From: CAYUWM01 sp964448395
GTDB lineage: Bacteria; Chloroflexota; Dehalococcoidia; E44-bin15
Direction of reading: 5' to 3'
DNA: 6,660 nucleotides
Assembly: GCA_964448395.1 (NCBI GenBank)
Contig: CAYUWM010000070.1
Span: 1 to 6,660, forward strand
Of this stretch, positions 1 to 5,013 are shown piece by piece. The translations under genes were made by a program, and so were the position numbers. The number at the start of each line of letters is the position of its first letter. The stretch's first letter is position 1. The notes beneath the pieces were generated by a model that had not been told where the DNA came from, made no database searches, and was given only the letters and a program-made list of their open reading frames with translations.

Positions 1-9
1 GATTGTGCC

Positions 10-69
10 AGTATATCATAAGGCGCGGGGATTGACACACCGCCGGTTGAGGCGTATAAAAGTATATCA
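10..69 (+). repeat. Pair of AGTATATCA direct repeats flanking a promoter
   Basis: The 9-mer AGTATATCA occurs at 10-18 and again at 61-69, 51 bp apart (about five helical turns). One copy lies just upstream of the -35 box and the other covers the expected transcription start. This placement would suit a regulator site, but two 9-bp AT-rich copies can also occur by chance. The longer string TATATCATAA at 12-21 recurs at 3849-3858 in another promoter. Confidence 0.3.
32..60 (+). promoter_or_regulatory. Sigma70-type promoter for the SCP2-like gene
   Basis: TTGACA at 32-37 is a perfect -35 box. After exactly 17 bp comes TATAAA at 55-60, a 5/6 match to the -10 consensus. Transcription should start near 67, giving a leader of about 105 nt before the ATG at 172. 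This is one of the two best promoter matches in the window. Confidence 0.75.
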
Positions 70-75
70 GAACGT

Positions 76-106
76 CAGCGCGGCAGGCACCACGCCGCCT
101 GCGCTG
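76..106 (+). other. GC-rich hairpin in the 5' leader
   Basis: CAGCGC at 76-81 pairs with GCGCTG at 101-106, and AGGC at 85-88 continues the stem with GCCT at 97-100. This leaves a three-base bulge (82-84) and an 8-nt loop. The structure lies wholly between the predicted transcription start and the gene at 172. It is followed by an A-tract rather than T residues, so it is not an intrinsic terminator for the plus strand. It may stabilise the mRNA or act in regulation; no known riboswitch class was recognised. Confidence 0.45.
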
Positions 107-171
107 GCTAAAAAAGCGGTGCAATCATCGCGCTATACATATCTACCAGTAGAAGTGGACAGGGAGGGAGC

Positions 172-600
172 ATGGGACTACCATTGGGCTCACAGGAACT
201 GGCTGACGAGTTCTGGAGGTTGCAGGAAGAGAAAGACCCCACATACGTCGAAGCCATGCAGGGGCTGAACATCAGATTCCTCATGCTGTGCCTCGACTGC
301 CCCGGCAACGAGGACCGGCAGCTGGCGCTGACCATAGAGGACGGGCAGTTCACCAATATCGAGGTATCACAAGAGCCGGCGCCCAGCAGCCTCAGGACCG
401 TACCATTGGACTACACCAGGTACGACTTCCGCGGCGCGGCCCCCGAGCATATCTTCATCGACCTGATAAAGGGCAAGATAGGCATGCTGGAGGTGCTGCC
501 GCACATCAAGATCGACGGCGACTTCGCCAGGCTGATGACCACCGCCCAGGGGTTCATGGGCTTCATAGGGTACCTCCGCAACGTCGATATAGTGCCCTGA
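172..600 (+). CDS. SCP2-like (sterol-carrier fold) small protein
   Basis: A 142-residue soluble protein without signal peptide or membrane segment. The ATG at 172 follows a good Shine-Dalgarno (AGGGAGG at 161-167, 4 nt away). The pattern resembles the SCP2 sterol-binding fold: a helical N-terminus (about 7-35), strand pairs around LALTIEDGQ (51-59), a polar middle, an IFIDLIKGK segment (about 94-102) and the late HIKIDGDFARL motif (about 111-121), which corresponds to the usual 'K-I-x-G-D' before the last helix. SCP2-fold proteins bind lipids or other hydrophobic ligands, and many small bacterial members have no assigned ligand. It has its own promoter and a possible terminator, so it appears monocistronic. 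The assignment rests on motif memory, not on a profile search; the ligand is unknown. Confidence 0.65.
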   Translation: MGLPLGSQELADEFWRLQEEKDPTYVEAMQGLNIRFLMLCLDCPGNEDRQLALTIEDGQFTNIEVSQEPAPSSLRTVPLDYTRYDFRGAAPEHIFIDLIKGKIGMLEVLPHIKIDGDFARLMTTAQGFMGFIGYLRNVDIVP

Positions 601-626
601 GCCGGCGTTCGGGGGCTCCCGTTTTT
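599..626 (+). terminator. Probable intrinsic terminator after the SCP2-like gene
   Basis: Two alternative short stems precede five T residues at 622-626: GAGCC (599-603) with GGCTC (614-618), or CGGG (610-613) with CCCG (618-621), the latter abutting the T-tract. The stems are short, so termination may be partial. A new promoter begins at 629. Confidence 0.45.
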
Positions 627-628
627 AC

Positions 629-658
629 TTGACGCGGTGGTGTATGTTAGGGTATAGG
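629..658 (+). promoter_or_regulatory. Probable promoter of the redox operon
   Basis: TTGACG at 629-634 matches 5/6 of the -35 consensus. TATAGG at 653-658 matches 4/6 of the -10 consensus with an 18-bp spacer. Transcription would start near 665, only about 14 nt before the ATG at 679. The position between a terminator-like hairpin and the first gene of a close-packed cluster supports it. Confidence 0.5.
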
Positions 659-678
659 CAGTCCCGGAGTTATACGAC

Positions 679-1251
679 ATGCACCACTCGATGAGGCTCT
701 ACAGCAGGCACCGCGAGCTATTCCTGCGCTACTACATCTGGCAGGCCGGGTGGACCCGCATCCCGCTGGCGGGCCGGCTGGTGAGACGGGTGGCGAACCT
801 GTACGGGGGCCGGCTGCACGGGGCCTACGTCCTCTCCACCGCCGAGGCGGAGCGGGTGGTGGACATCGCCGGGGAGGTGTCCCTCGGGCCGTGCACCTGC
901 CGCCAGGTGTTCCGCAACTGCGATAACCCCGTCGACACCGAGATAATGGTGAGCCTCGGCCGCAACGCATTCGTGGCGGAACGGCCGCAAGAATACCGCA
1001 ACATAACCAGCGAAGAGGCCAAGGAGGTTCTGAGAGAGTGCCACCGGCGGGGCCTCATACACACCATAATCAAGTGCCGCAACGATTTCTACGCCATATG
1101 CAACTGCTGCAACTGCTGCTGTGTGCCGCTGCGGCTGACCAAACAGTATGGAATAGGCAAAGCTCTCACCCGCAGCACCGATATCGTCGCAGAGTTCAGT
1201 GCACGACAGGCCTTCACCGATGCGGTTGACAGCACACCGTCCGAAGTGTAA
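679..1251 (+). CDS. Cysteine-rich putative Fe-S protein (CNCCNCCC motif)
   Basis: A 190-residue protein with no clear signal peptide. Cysteines fall in two groups: a GPCTCRQVFRNC motif (C72, C74, C81) and a dense CNCCNCCC run (C141, C143, C144, C146, C147, C148), with C121 and C133 between them. Eleven cysteines in this spacing suggest one or more Fe-S clusters or metal sites. The second group is unlike a classical CxxCxxCxxxCP ferredoxin motif. Proteins with a CxCR segment followed by a C-C-x-C-C-C run occur in anaerobes and are usually annotated as ferredoxin or 4Fe-4S proteins without experimental function. The ATG at 679 has a weak GGAG at 666-669; an in-frame ATG at 691 is an alternative start. 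It is the first gene of the redox operon, 21 bp before the glutaredoxin. Confidence 0.7.
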   Translation: MHHSMRLYSRHRELFLRYYIWQAGWTRIPLAGRLVRRVANLYGGRLHGAYVLSTAEAERVVDIAGEVSLGPCTCRQVFRNCDNPVDTEIMVSLGRNAFVAERPQEYRNITSEEAKEVLRECHRRGLIHTIIKCRNDFYAICNCCNCCCVPLRLTKQYGIGKALTRSTDIVAEFSARQAFTDAVDSTPSEV

Positions 1252-1272
1252 AAGTGGTATCGGGAGGTAGCC

Positions 1273-1527
1273 ATGCAACCGACGGTTAAAGCATACACGC
1301 TCAGCACCTGCAGCCACTGCAAGCGGGCCAAGGAACTGTTGAGACAGCTCGGCGTCCAATTCGAGTACACGGATGTCGACCTGCTGAGTGGCGCTGAGAA
1401 GGATGCCGCGATAGCGGAGGTCAAAAAGATCAATCCGATGTGTAACTTCCCCACGTTGCTCATCGGCGATAAGGTTATCGTGGGGGCCAACGAGTTCGCG
1501 ATAAGGGATGCGCTGGGGGTGAAATGA
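1273..1527 (+). CDS. Glutaredoxin-family thiol oxidoreductase
   Basis: An 84-residue single-domain thioredoxin-fold protein, the normal size for a bacterial glutaredoxin or NrdH-like protein. The dithiol active site is C13-S-H-C16, directly after the first strand. The cis-proline loop is N-F-P60-T, followed by the final strand and helix (VIVGANEF). It lacks the CPYC of classical glutaredoxins, so glutathione dependence cannot be assumed. An additional cysteine, C57, lies three residues before the cis-proline, close to the active site in this fold. A strong GGGAGG at 1262-1267 sets the ATG at 1273. Its stop overlaps the FTR start (ATGA), which argues for coupled translation and suggests that it is the FTR substrate. 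Role: cytoplasmic disulfide reduction. Confidence 0.9.
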   Translation: MQPTVKAYTLSTCSHCKRAKELLRQLGVQFEYTDVDLLSGAEKDAAIAEVKKINPMCNFPTLLIGDKVIVGANEFAIRDALGVK

Positions 1528-1856
1528 ACGTAGAAGGGCTGTACTTAAAACTCAAGGAACTGCAGGAGCCCAGGGGCTATTTCTTCAACAAGGACCGGGG
1601 GCGGGTGAACGACATCCTCGAGGGGCTGCTGACCAACAAAGAGCGCTACGGCTACATGTGCTGCCCCTGCCGGCTGGCCTCCGGCGACCGCGAGAAGGAC
1701 AAAGATATCATCTGCCCCTGCGCCTACCGCGAGCAGGACGTCGCCGAGCACGGCAGCTGTTACTGCAACCTTTACGTCTCCAGGGAGTGGAACGAGGGCG
1801 AGATACCCCACGTCTATGTCCCCGAGCGCAGGCCGGCGGACAAGATGCCCTATTGA
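1524..1856 (+). CDS. Ferredoxin-thioredoxin reductase, catalytic (beta) subunit
   Basis: A 110-residue protein of the usual size for the FTR catalytic chain. The family's three paired-cysteine motifs are all present: C47-P-C49-R, C64-P-C66 and C79-Y-C81. By correspondence with plant FTR, C47, C64, C66 and C79 should hold the 4Fe-4S cluster, while C49 and C81 form the redox-active disulfide; C46 is an extra cysteine beside the first pair. The enzyme passes electrons one at a time from reduced ferredoxin through the cluster to a protein disulfide. The expected partner is a thioredoxin, but here the gene overlaps a glutaredoxin gene by 4 bp. No FTR variable chain is encoded in this window, which is common outside photosynthetic organisms. 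Upstream GGGGGT at 1515-1520 may assist initiation. Confidence 0.93.
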   Translation: MNVEGLYLKLKELQEPRGYFFNKDRGRVNDILEGLLTNKERYGYMCCPCRLASGDREKDKDIICPCAYREQDVAEHGSCYCNLYVSREWNEGEIPHVYVPERRPADKMPY

Positions 1857-1870
1857 ACAGGAGGAACGCT

Positions 1871-2671
1871 ATGAAGATATGTCTGATTACCGTCGCCCAG
1901 TCGGTGCCGGGGTTCGAGGACTTCTGGTTCAGCGTCATACAGAAGGGGTTCGAAAAGGTGCTGAAGCCGGACACCGATGTGGTGCAGAAGGCGCTCCAGG
2001 TGGGCCTGAGCGACCCCAAGGATTTCGTGAACCCGTACTTCGCCCACCTCAACGCCCGCAGCATACTGGAGGCCATCATCGAGGCGCAGAGTGAAGGCTA
2101 CGACGCAGCGGTGGTGGGCTGTTTCGGGGATACCGGCGTGAAAGAGGCACGGGCGGTGGTGGATATACCGGTCATCGGGCCGGCGGAGTCCACCATGCTG
2201 CTCGCCTGCCAGCTCGGTCGCAAGTTCGCCATCATCACCGCCAACCTGCCGGGGCTGGTGCCCCAGCACGAGGGGCAGGTGCGGGAGCATGGCCTGTGGG
2301 ACCGCCTCATACCCAACGGTATCCGCCCCGATATCCACGCCTTCGAGGATACCTGGACCAAGAGCTTCACCGACCCCCGGTTCGCCGCCGACGGCGTGGC
2401 GGAGCGGGCGAAGGAGATGGTGGCCGACGGCGCCGATGTCATCGTCATCGGGTGCTGCGGCATCGGGCCGTTCTGCAGCGCCGCCGGCCTGCACAAGGTC
2501 ACCGTCGATAACAGGGACATACCCGTGCTGGACGCCCAGCTCATCTCCCTCAAGGCCGCCGAGATGGCCGTTGACCTCAAGAAGGGCGTCGGACTGCCGT
2601 TCACCAGCCTGCCCCGGCCGAGCGGCGAGGACGTGAAGCGGGTGAGGGACATATTCGGGCTGCCGACGTAG
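1871..2671 (+). CDS. Asp/Glu/hydantoin racemase family enzyme
   Basis: A 266-residue cytoplasmic protein with the two-domain, pseudo-symmetric racemase layout. The two catalytic cysteines are in VVGC84FGDTG and VIGC195CGIG, the family's acid/base pair for cofactor-independent racemisation. The IPVIGPAESTM segment (about 99-109) also fits the hydantoin-racemase branch, usually 240-260 residues. The second motif has an adjacent extra cysteine, C196. The true start is the ATG at 1871, set by AGGAGG at 1859-1864 with a 6-nt spacer; the frame stays open upstream only because it crosses the FTR gene in another frame. The substrate cannot be read from sequence: amino acids, hydantoins and maleate/arylmalonate chemistry all occur in this superfamily. 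It lies 14 bp after FTR, so a cysteine-based enzyme is co-expressed with a thiol-reducing system. Confidence 0.85.
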   Translation: MKICLITVAQSVPGFEDFWFSVIQKGFEKVLKPDTDVVQKALQVGLSDPKDFVNPYFAHLNARSILEAIIEAQSEGYDAAVVGCFGDTGVKEARAVVDIPVIGPAESTMLLACQLGRKFAIITANLPGLVPQHEGQVREHGLWDRLIPNGIRPDIHAFEDTWTKSFTDPRFAADGVAERAKEMVADGADVIVIGCCGIGPFCSAAGLHKVTVDNRDIPVLDAQLISLKAAEMAVDLKKGVGLPFTSLPRPSGEDVKRVRDIFGLPT

Positions 2672-2674
2672 GCC

Positions 2675-3226
2675 ATGCCAGTGGATAAATTATTCAACGA
2701 TATTTCAAGGCGCGCGGAGTCGCTGGATATTGCCACCTGCCGCAAGTTCGACCCCAAGTTGCTGGTTCCTGAGCAACGGATACGGGACCTGTGCAACGAG
2801 GACAAATGCGGCAATTATGGCAAGCATTACATGTGCCCCCCTCACGTCGGCACGCTGGATGAGATTCGAGAGAAACTGAGTGGATTTCAACGCGGCGTGC
2901 TGCTGCAGTACTCGGAGCCGCTGGACGTGAGGAACGATGGCGAGGGCTTGATGCGCACCAAACTCGATTTCCATGAGAAAATCCTTCAGCTTGAGGGTAT
3001 GCTTAATGATGAGGGGGTAGCACCGGTATGGGGAATGATCGGCGGCAGCTGCGAGCTGTGCCAGCCGTGCAGTGCGACGATTGGCGAACCGTGCCCCAAA
3101 CCTGAAAAAGCGCGGATGTCGCTGGAGTCCGTAGCGGTGGACGTCATCGCCCTGCTGGACCGCTTCGGCCTGGACAGCCGGTTTCACGCCGACAGGATAA
3201 CCTGGACCGGCTGCATCCTTTTCTGA
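2675..3226 (+). CDS. DUF2284 family putative metal/Fe-S-binding protein
   Basis: A 183-residue soluble protein. The N-terminal half has the DUF2284 signature: C40-x4-C45-G-x-Y followed by MC54PPH. The C-terminal half carries C126-x2-C129-x2-C132-x7-C140-P, a ferredoxin-like ligand pattern that would suit a 4Fe-4S cluster. The family is described as a predicted metal-binding protein of anaerobic bacteria and archaea; no reaction is established to my knowledge. The ATG at 2675 comes 3 bp after the racemase stop and lacks a strong Shine-Dalgarno, so translation is probably coupled. The end (TWTGCILF) matches the normal family terminus, so the gene looks complete. It is the last recognisable gene of the operon. 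Confidence 0.85.
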   Translation: MPVDKLFNDISRRAESLDIATCRKFDPKLLVPEQRIRDLCNEDKCGNYGKHYMCPPHVGTLDEIREKLSGFQRGVLLQYSEPLDVRNDGEGLMRTKLDFHEKILQLEGMLNDEGVAPVWGMIGGSCELCQPCSATIGEPCPKPEKARMSLESVAVDVIALLDRFGLDSRFHADRITWTGCILF

Positions 3227-3365
3227 ACCCGGTCTGGACGACGCACGAGACGAGGGAACAACGCCGACGGGCAGGCATGACGATAAACTGGCAGTTGCCG
3301 CCGGCGACAGGCTGGCGGTGGACGGCGGCTACTCCGCCGAGTGGGTAGTGCCCCTTAAAGGGTAG
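3201..3365 (+). other. Orphan open frame without a start codon, possible gene remnant
   Basis: A plus-strand frame open from 3201 to the TAG at 3363-3365 overlaps the end of the DUF2284 gene in another frame. Past 3276 it reads like ordinary protein (HDDKLAVAAGDRLAVDGGY, then SAEWVVPLKG and stop). It has no ATG, no early GTG or TTG and no Shine-Dalgarno; the only early candidate is a CTG at 3234. It may be the C-terminal remnant of a deleted gene, or a chance open frame in GC-rich DNA. I do not recognise the family. Confidence 0.25.
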
Positions 3366-3389
3366 CCGTATCAAGAAGAGCCCCTAAAA

Positions 3390-3422
3390 AGAGAGAGGGT
3401 CACATTCGCCACCCCTCTCTTT
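3390..3422. terminator. Bidirectional intrinsic terminator between convergent genes
   Basis: AGAGAGGG at 3392-3399 pairs perfectly with CCCTCTCT at 3413-3420; an outer G-T and an A-T pair extend the stem to 10 bp, with a 13-nt loop. The A-tract at 3386-3390 becomes a U5 tract on the minus strand, so termination of the zinc-ribbon transcript should be good. On the plus strand the stem is followed by a weaker T-rich run (TTTCCTTCT), which can end the redox operon. Confidence 0.75.
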
Positions 3423-3440
3423 CCTTCTGCTCTGATCTCC

Positions 3441-3737
3441 TTATTGGCGGCTTTCTTTTTCCTTGCTGTAGCAATCCCAGCAGTACACCGGTCGATCCTG
3501 CCTGGGCTCGAACGGCACCTCGGTCTCCTTGCCACAGGTCGCGCACACCGCTGAGAACATCTGCCGTGGCCGGTAGCTGTCACCGCCACGCCGCTGCTTC
3601 TTGGCAGCCCGGCAGTCCATGCACCGTTTGGGCTCGTTCTCGTAGCCGCGCTGGGCGAAGAGTTCCTGCTCCTCCGCACTGAACGTGAATTCTTTCCCGC
3701 AGTCAATGCATTGGATGATCTTGTCTTCGTAGGCCAT
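3441..3737 (-). CDS. Double zinc-ribbon protein
   Basis: A 98-residue basic protein with two separate four-cysteine zinc sites. The first is C10-x2-C13 with C39-x2-C42, around the 'EF.F...EQE' helix and 'EPKRC' segment typical of the probable zinc-ribbon (zf-trcl-type) domain. The second is C65-x2-C68 with C86-x2-C89 and a VPF...RPVYCWDC pattern. A basic linker, about residues 43-58, joins them. Such proteins are probably nucleic-acid or protein binding, but their function is not established. The start is the ATG ending at 3737: it follows AAGGAGG with a 6-nt spacer, whereas an in-frame ATG 14 codons upstream has no comparable site and would put the Shine-Dalgarno inside the gene. It converges on the redox operon and has its own promoter and terminator. 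Confidence 0.88.
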   Translation of the reverse strand: MAYEDKIIQCIDCGKEFTFSAEEQELFAQRGYENEPKRCMDCRAAKKQRRGGDSYRPRQMFSAVCATCGKETEVPFEPRQDRPVYCWDCYSKEKESRQ

Positions 3738-3743
3738 GGATGA

Positions 3744-3750
3744 CCTCCTT
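3744..3750 (-). promoter_or_regulatory. Shine-Dalgarno fixing the zinc-ribbon start
   Basis: On the minus strand the sequence is AAGGAGG, six bases before the ATG at 3737. It decides against the longer in-frame start at 3779. Confidence 0.85.
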
Positions 3751-3844
3751 CCTTTGGTACTTGGTCTCAGCTTGGTCATCCACCGCCTGGTAGTCCGCTA
3801 GGACCCGCATAGGTGTGAGACTGCAAACCTTGAACCAGATGGCA

Positions 3845-3856
3845 ATGATATATCAT
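3845..3856. repeat. Perfect 12-bp palindrome over the zinc-ribbon -10 box
   Basis: ATGATATATCAT is a complete inverted repeat without a spacer. It contains the minus-strand -10 hexamer (3847-3852), so a dimeric regulator binding here would block RNA polymerase. Alternatively it is a by-product of AT-rich promoter sequence. It shares TATATCATAA with 12-21 near the first promoter. Confidence 0.4.
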
Positions 3857-3875
3857 AAAACTTAAAGGCTGTCAA
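3847..3875 (-). promoter_or_regulatory. Sigma70-type promoter of the zinc-ribbon gene
   Basis: On the minus strand TTGACA (3870-3875) is followed after exactly 17 bp by TATATC (3847-3852), a 4/6 match to TATAAT. Transcription would start near 3840, leaving a leader of about 100 nt before the ATG at 3737. Most of the 354-base gene-free stretch 3738-4091 is this leader, this promoter and the divergent promoter at 4022; I see nothing else firm between 3880 and 4010. Confidence 0.7.
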
Positions 3876-4010
3876 TAGGGTGGTTCAATACGGGGGTAAT
3901 CGATATCCGTGCGGACATTTCAGGCAATTTGAAGCGATGCGTCCCACGGCTACGGGGAGAATACGCCATTGGATAGCGGTTCACTTTCTCCGAGACAACA
4001 CGCCCCGTGG

Positions 4011-4051
4011 ATATAAAAAACTTGACAAGCGGGGCATGGTTGGATGATTAT
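4011..4051 (+). promoter_or_regulatory. Promoter of the TPR/deaminase cluster with A-rich upstream element
   Basis: TTGACA at 4022-4027 is a perfect -35 box. GATTAT at 4046-4051 is a 4/6 -10 match with an 18-bp spacer. ATATAAAAAA at 4011-4020 sits immediately upstream, where an UP element would contact the polymerase alpha subunit. The expected start near 4058 leaves about 34 nt before the GTG at 4092. Confidence 0.6.
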
Positions 4052-4091
4052 ACGGTGGCAGAGCGTGCCAGACCGCTGAAAGGATGCAATT

Positions 4092-4991
4092 GTGAACTGG
4101 GTTGACGGGATAATCATCGCTGCCTTTGCCTCCGGGGTCATATGGGGAGTCAGGAACAGGGATATGTTCCCCGCCTTTATCCTGTTCGTGGTGTGCATCT
4201 TCTCGCTGTCGATAGCGGCGCTGTTCGCCGAGCCGCTTGCCAGAGCCACCGGCGGATCCTCGTTAGCTTTGGCACTGACGCTGACCCTGTTCTTCGGCAT
4301 CCCCATGTTTGCGATACACCGCGGCGGCGGCCTGAGGCTGCTGGAGAGGAACGTCAAATGGGTAGCGCCGGAGCCGGTGTGCCAGGTCGGCGCCCCGATT
4401 GCGGCAGTTGTGATAGTCGCCGCCGTGCTAGCTGTAATATTCGATGGCGCTCTCTCCATCGCGCAGAACATAATGCCGCTGTGGTTCCTGGCAGGCGGGG
4501 GCGAGGTTGCCGTGGACAGCATCCGCGACTCGTCGCTGGCGATGTGGGAGATAGGTGTTTTCGTATGGTTCTCCGGCCCGGGTGGCATAGCCATCCTGGT
4601 GTTCACTGGCACGGCACTGGTAGCCCTGGCGCTGCGGGCGCGCCGGCTGGAGGGGCGGGGCCCCTTGCACGCGATGATCGGAGAGATGGAGAAGTTCCGC
4701 AAGCTGCAGGAGAAGGAGGCAGGAAGAACCCGCATGTCGTCCTCCAGCCACTTCCACCGGGCGATGGAGTACGAGACGGCGGGCAATTACGACGATGCGG
4801 TGGTGGGCTACACCAGGGCCATCCAGCTTGACCGGAAGTTCTCGCTGGCATACTTCAACCGCGGCTCCATCCTCGCCAAGCTGGGCAAGATGGAGGACGC
4901 CGCCAACGATTTCTTCAAGGTGTTGACGCTGTCCGAGGGCAGTGACCTGGAGCAGATGGCGCGGAAGCGCATGCAGGAACTGGGGCTGTGA
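4092..4991 (+). CDS. Polytopic membrane protein with C-terminal TPR repeats
   Basis: A 299-residue protein starting at GTG 4092, 7 nt after AAAGGA (4079-4084). The N-terminal two-thirds is hydrophobic, with likely membrane segments at about 5-20, 26-46, 56-75, 100-122, possibly 125-136, and 152-182. The N-terminus (MNWVDGIII, then basic residues near 21-23) is reminiscent of CvpA-type membrane proteins, but this is only a resemblance. Residues 185-215 form a charged linker (EMEKFRKLQEKEAGR) followed by two TPRs at about 219-252 and 253-286, with the usual pattern of small residues and an 'AI.LD..F..AYFNRG' junction. TPRs mediate protein contacts. By the positive-inside rule the basic loop after the last segment suggests a cytoplasmic TPR domain. 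It is the first gene of its cluster, 22 bp before the deaminase. Function unknown. Confidence 0.75.
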   Translation: MNWVDGIIIAAFASGVIWGVRNRDMFPAFILFVVCIFSLSIAALFAEPLARATGGSSLALALTLTLFFGIPMFAIHRGGGLRLLERNVKWVAPEPVCQVGAPIAAVVIVAAVLAVIFDGALSIAQNIMPLWFLAGGGEVAVDSIRDSSLAMWEIGVFVWFSGPGGIAILVFTGTALVALALRARRLEGRGPLHAMIGEMEKFRKLQEKEAGRTRMSSSSHFHRAMEYETAGNYDDAVVGYTRAIQLDRKFSLAYFNRGSILAKLGKMEDAANDFFKVLTLSEGSDLEQMARKRMQELGL

Positions 4992-5001
4992 CCATATCGA
5001 G

Positions 5002-5008
5002 AAGGAGG
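5002..5008 (+). promoter_or_regulatory. Shine-Dalgarno fixing the deaminase GTG start
   Basis: AAGGAGG lies 5 nt before the GTG at 5014. An upstream in-frame ATG at 4942 would start inside the preceding gene and has no comparable site. Confidence 0.85.
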
Positions 5009-5013
5009 CACCC

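Noticed and set aside
76..116. Leader hairpin as a terminator or attenuator
   Set aside because: The stem is followed by AAAAAA, not T residues, so intrinsic termination on the plus strand is not supported; on the minus strand no T-tract follows the stem either.
5..268. Open frame of 87 codons through the first promoter and leader
   Set aside because: It overlaps a near-consensus promoter and the SCP2-like gene in another frame, and its product has no recognisable pattern.
718..1359. Minus-strand open frame (213 codons) opposite the Cys-rich gene and glutaredoxin
   Set aside because: It spans two well-supported plus-strand genes and shows no family resemblance or initiation site.
1850..2814. 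Two long overlapping minus-strand open frames opposite the racemase gene
   Set aside because: The racemase motifs on the plus strand are clear; the antisense products are Arg/Ser/Pro-rich or without domains, typical of shadows.
3278..3349. Short ATG open frame of 23 codons (MTINWQLPP...)
   Set aside because: No Shine-Dalgarno and no protein-like pattern; the neighbouring frame reads more like protein.
3944..4010. CCACGG and CCGTGG inverted copies in the intergenic region
   Set aside because: Six-base arms separated by 55 bases are expected by chance in GC-rich DNA and match no promoter position.
3950..4786. Long minus-strand open frame (278 codons) opposite the membrane/TPR gene
   Set aside because: Its product is low-complexity with no recognisable motif. 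The plus strand has a promoter, Shine-Dalgarno, membrane segments and TPRs, so this is an antisense shadow of GC-rich coding DNA.
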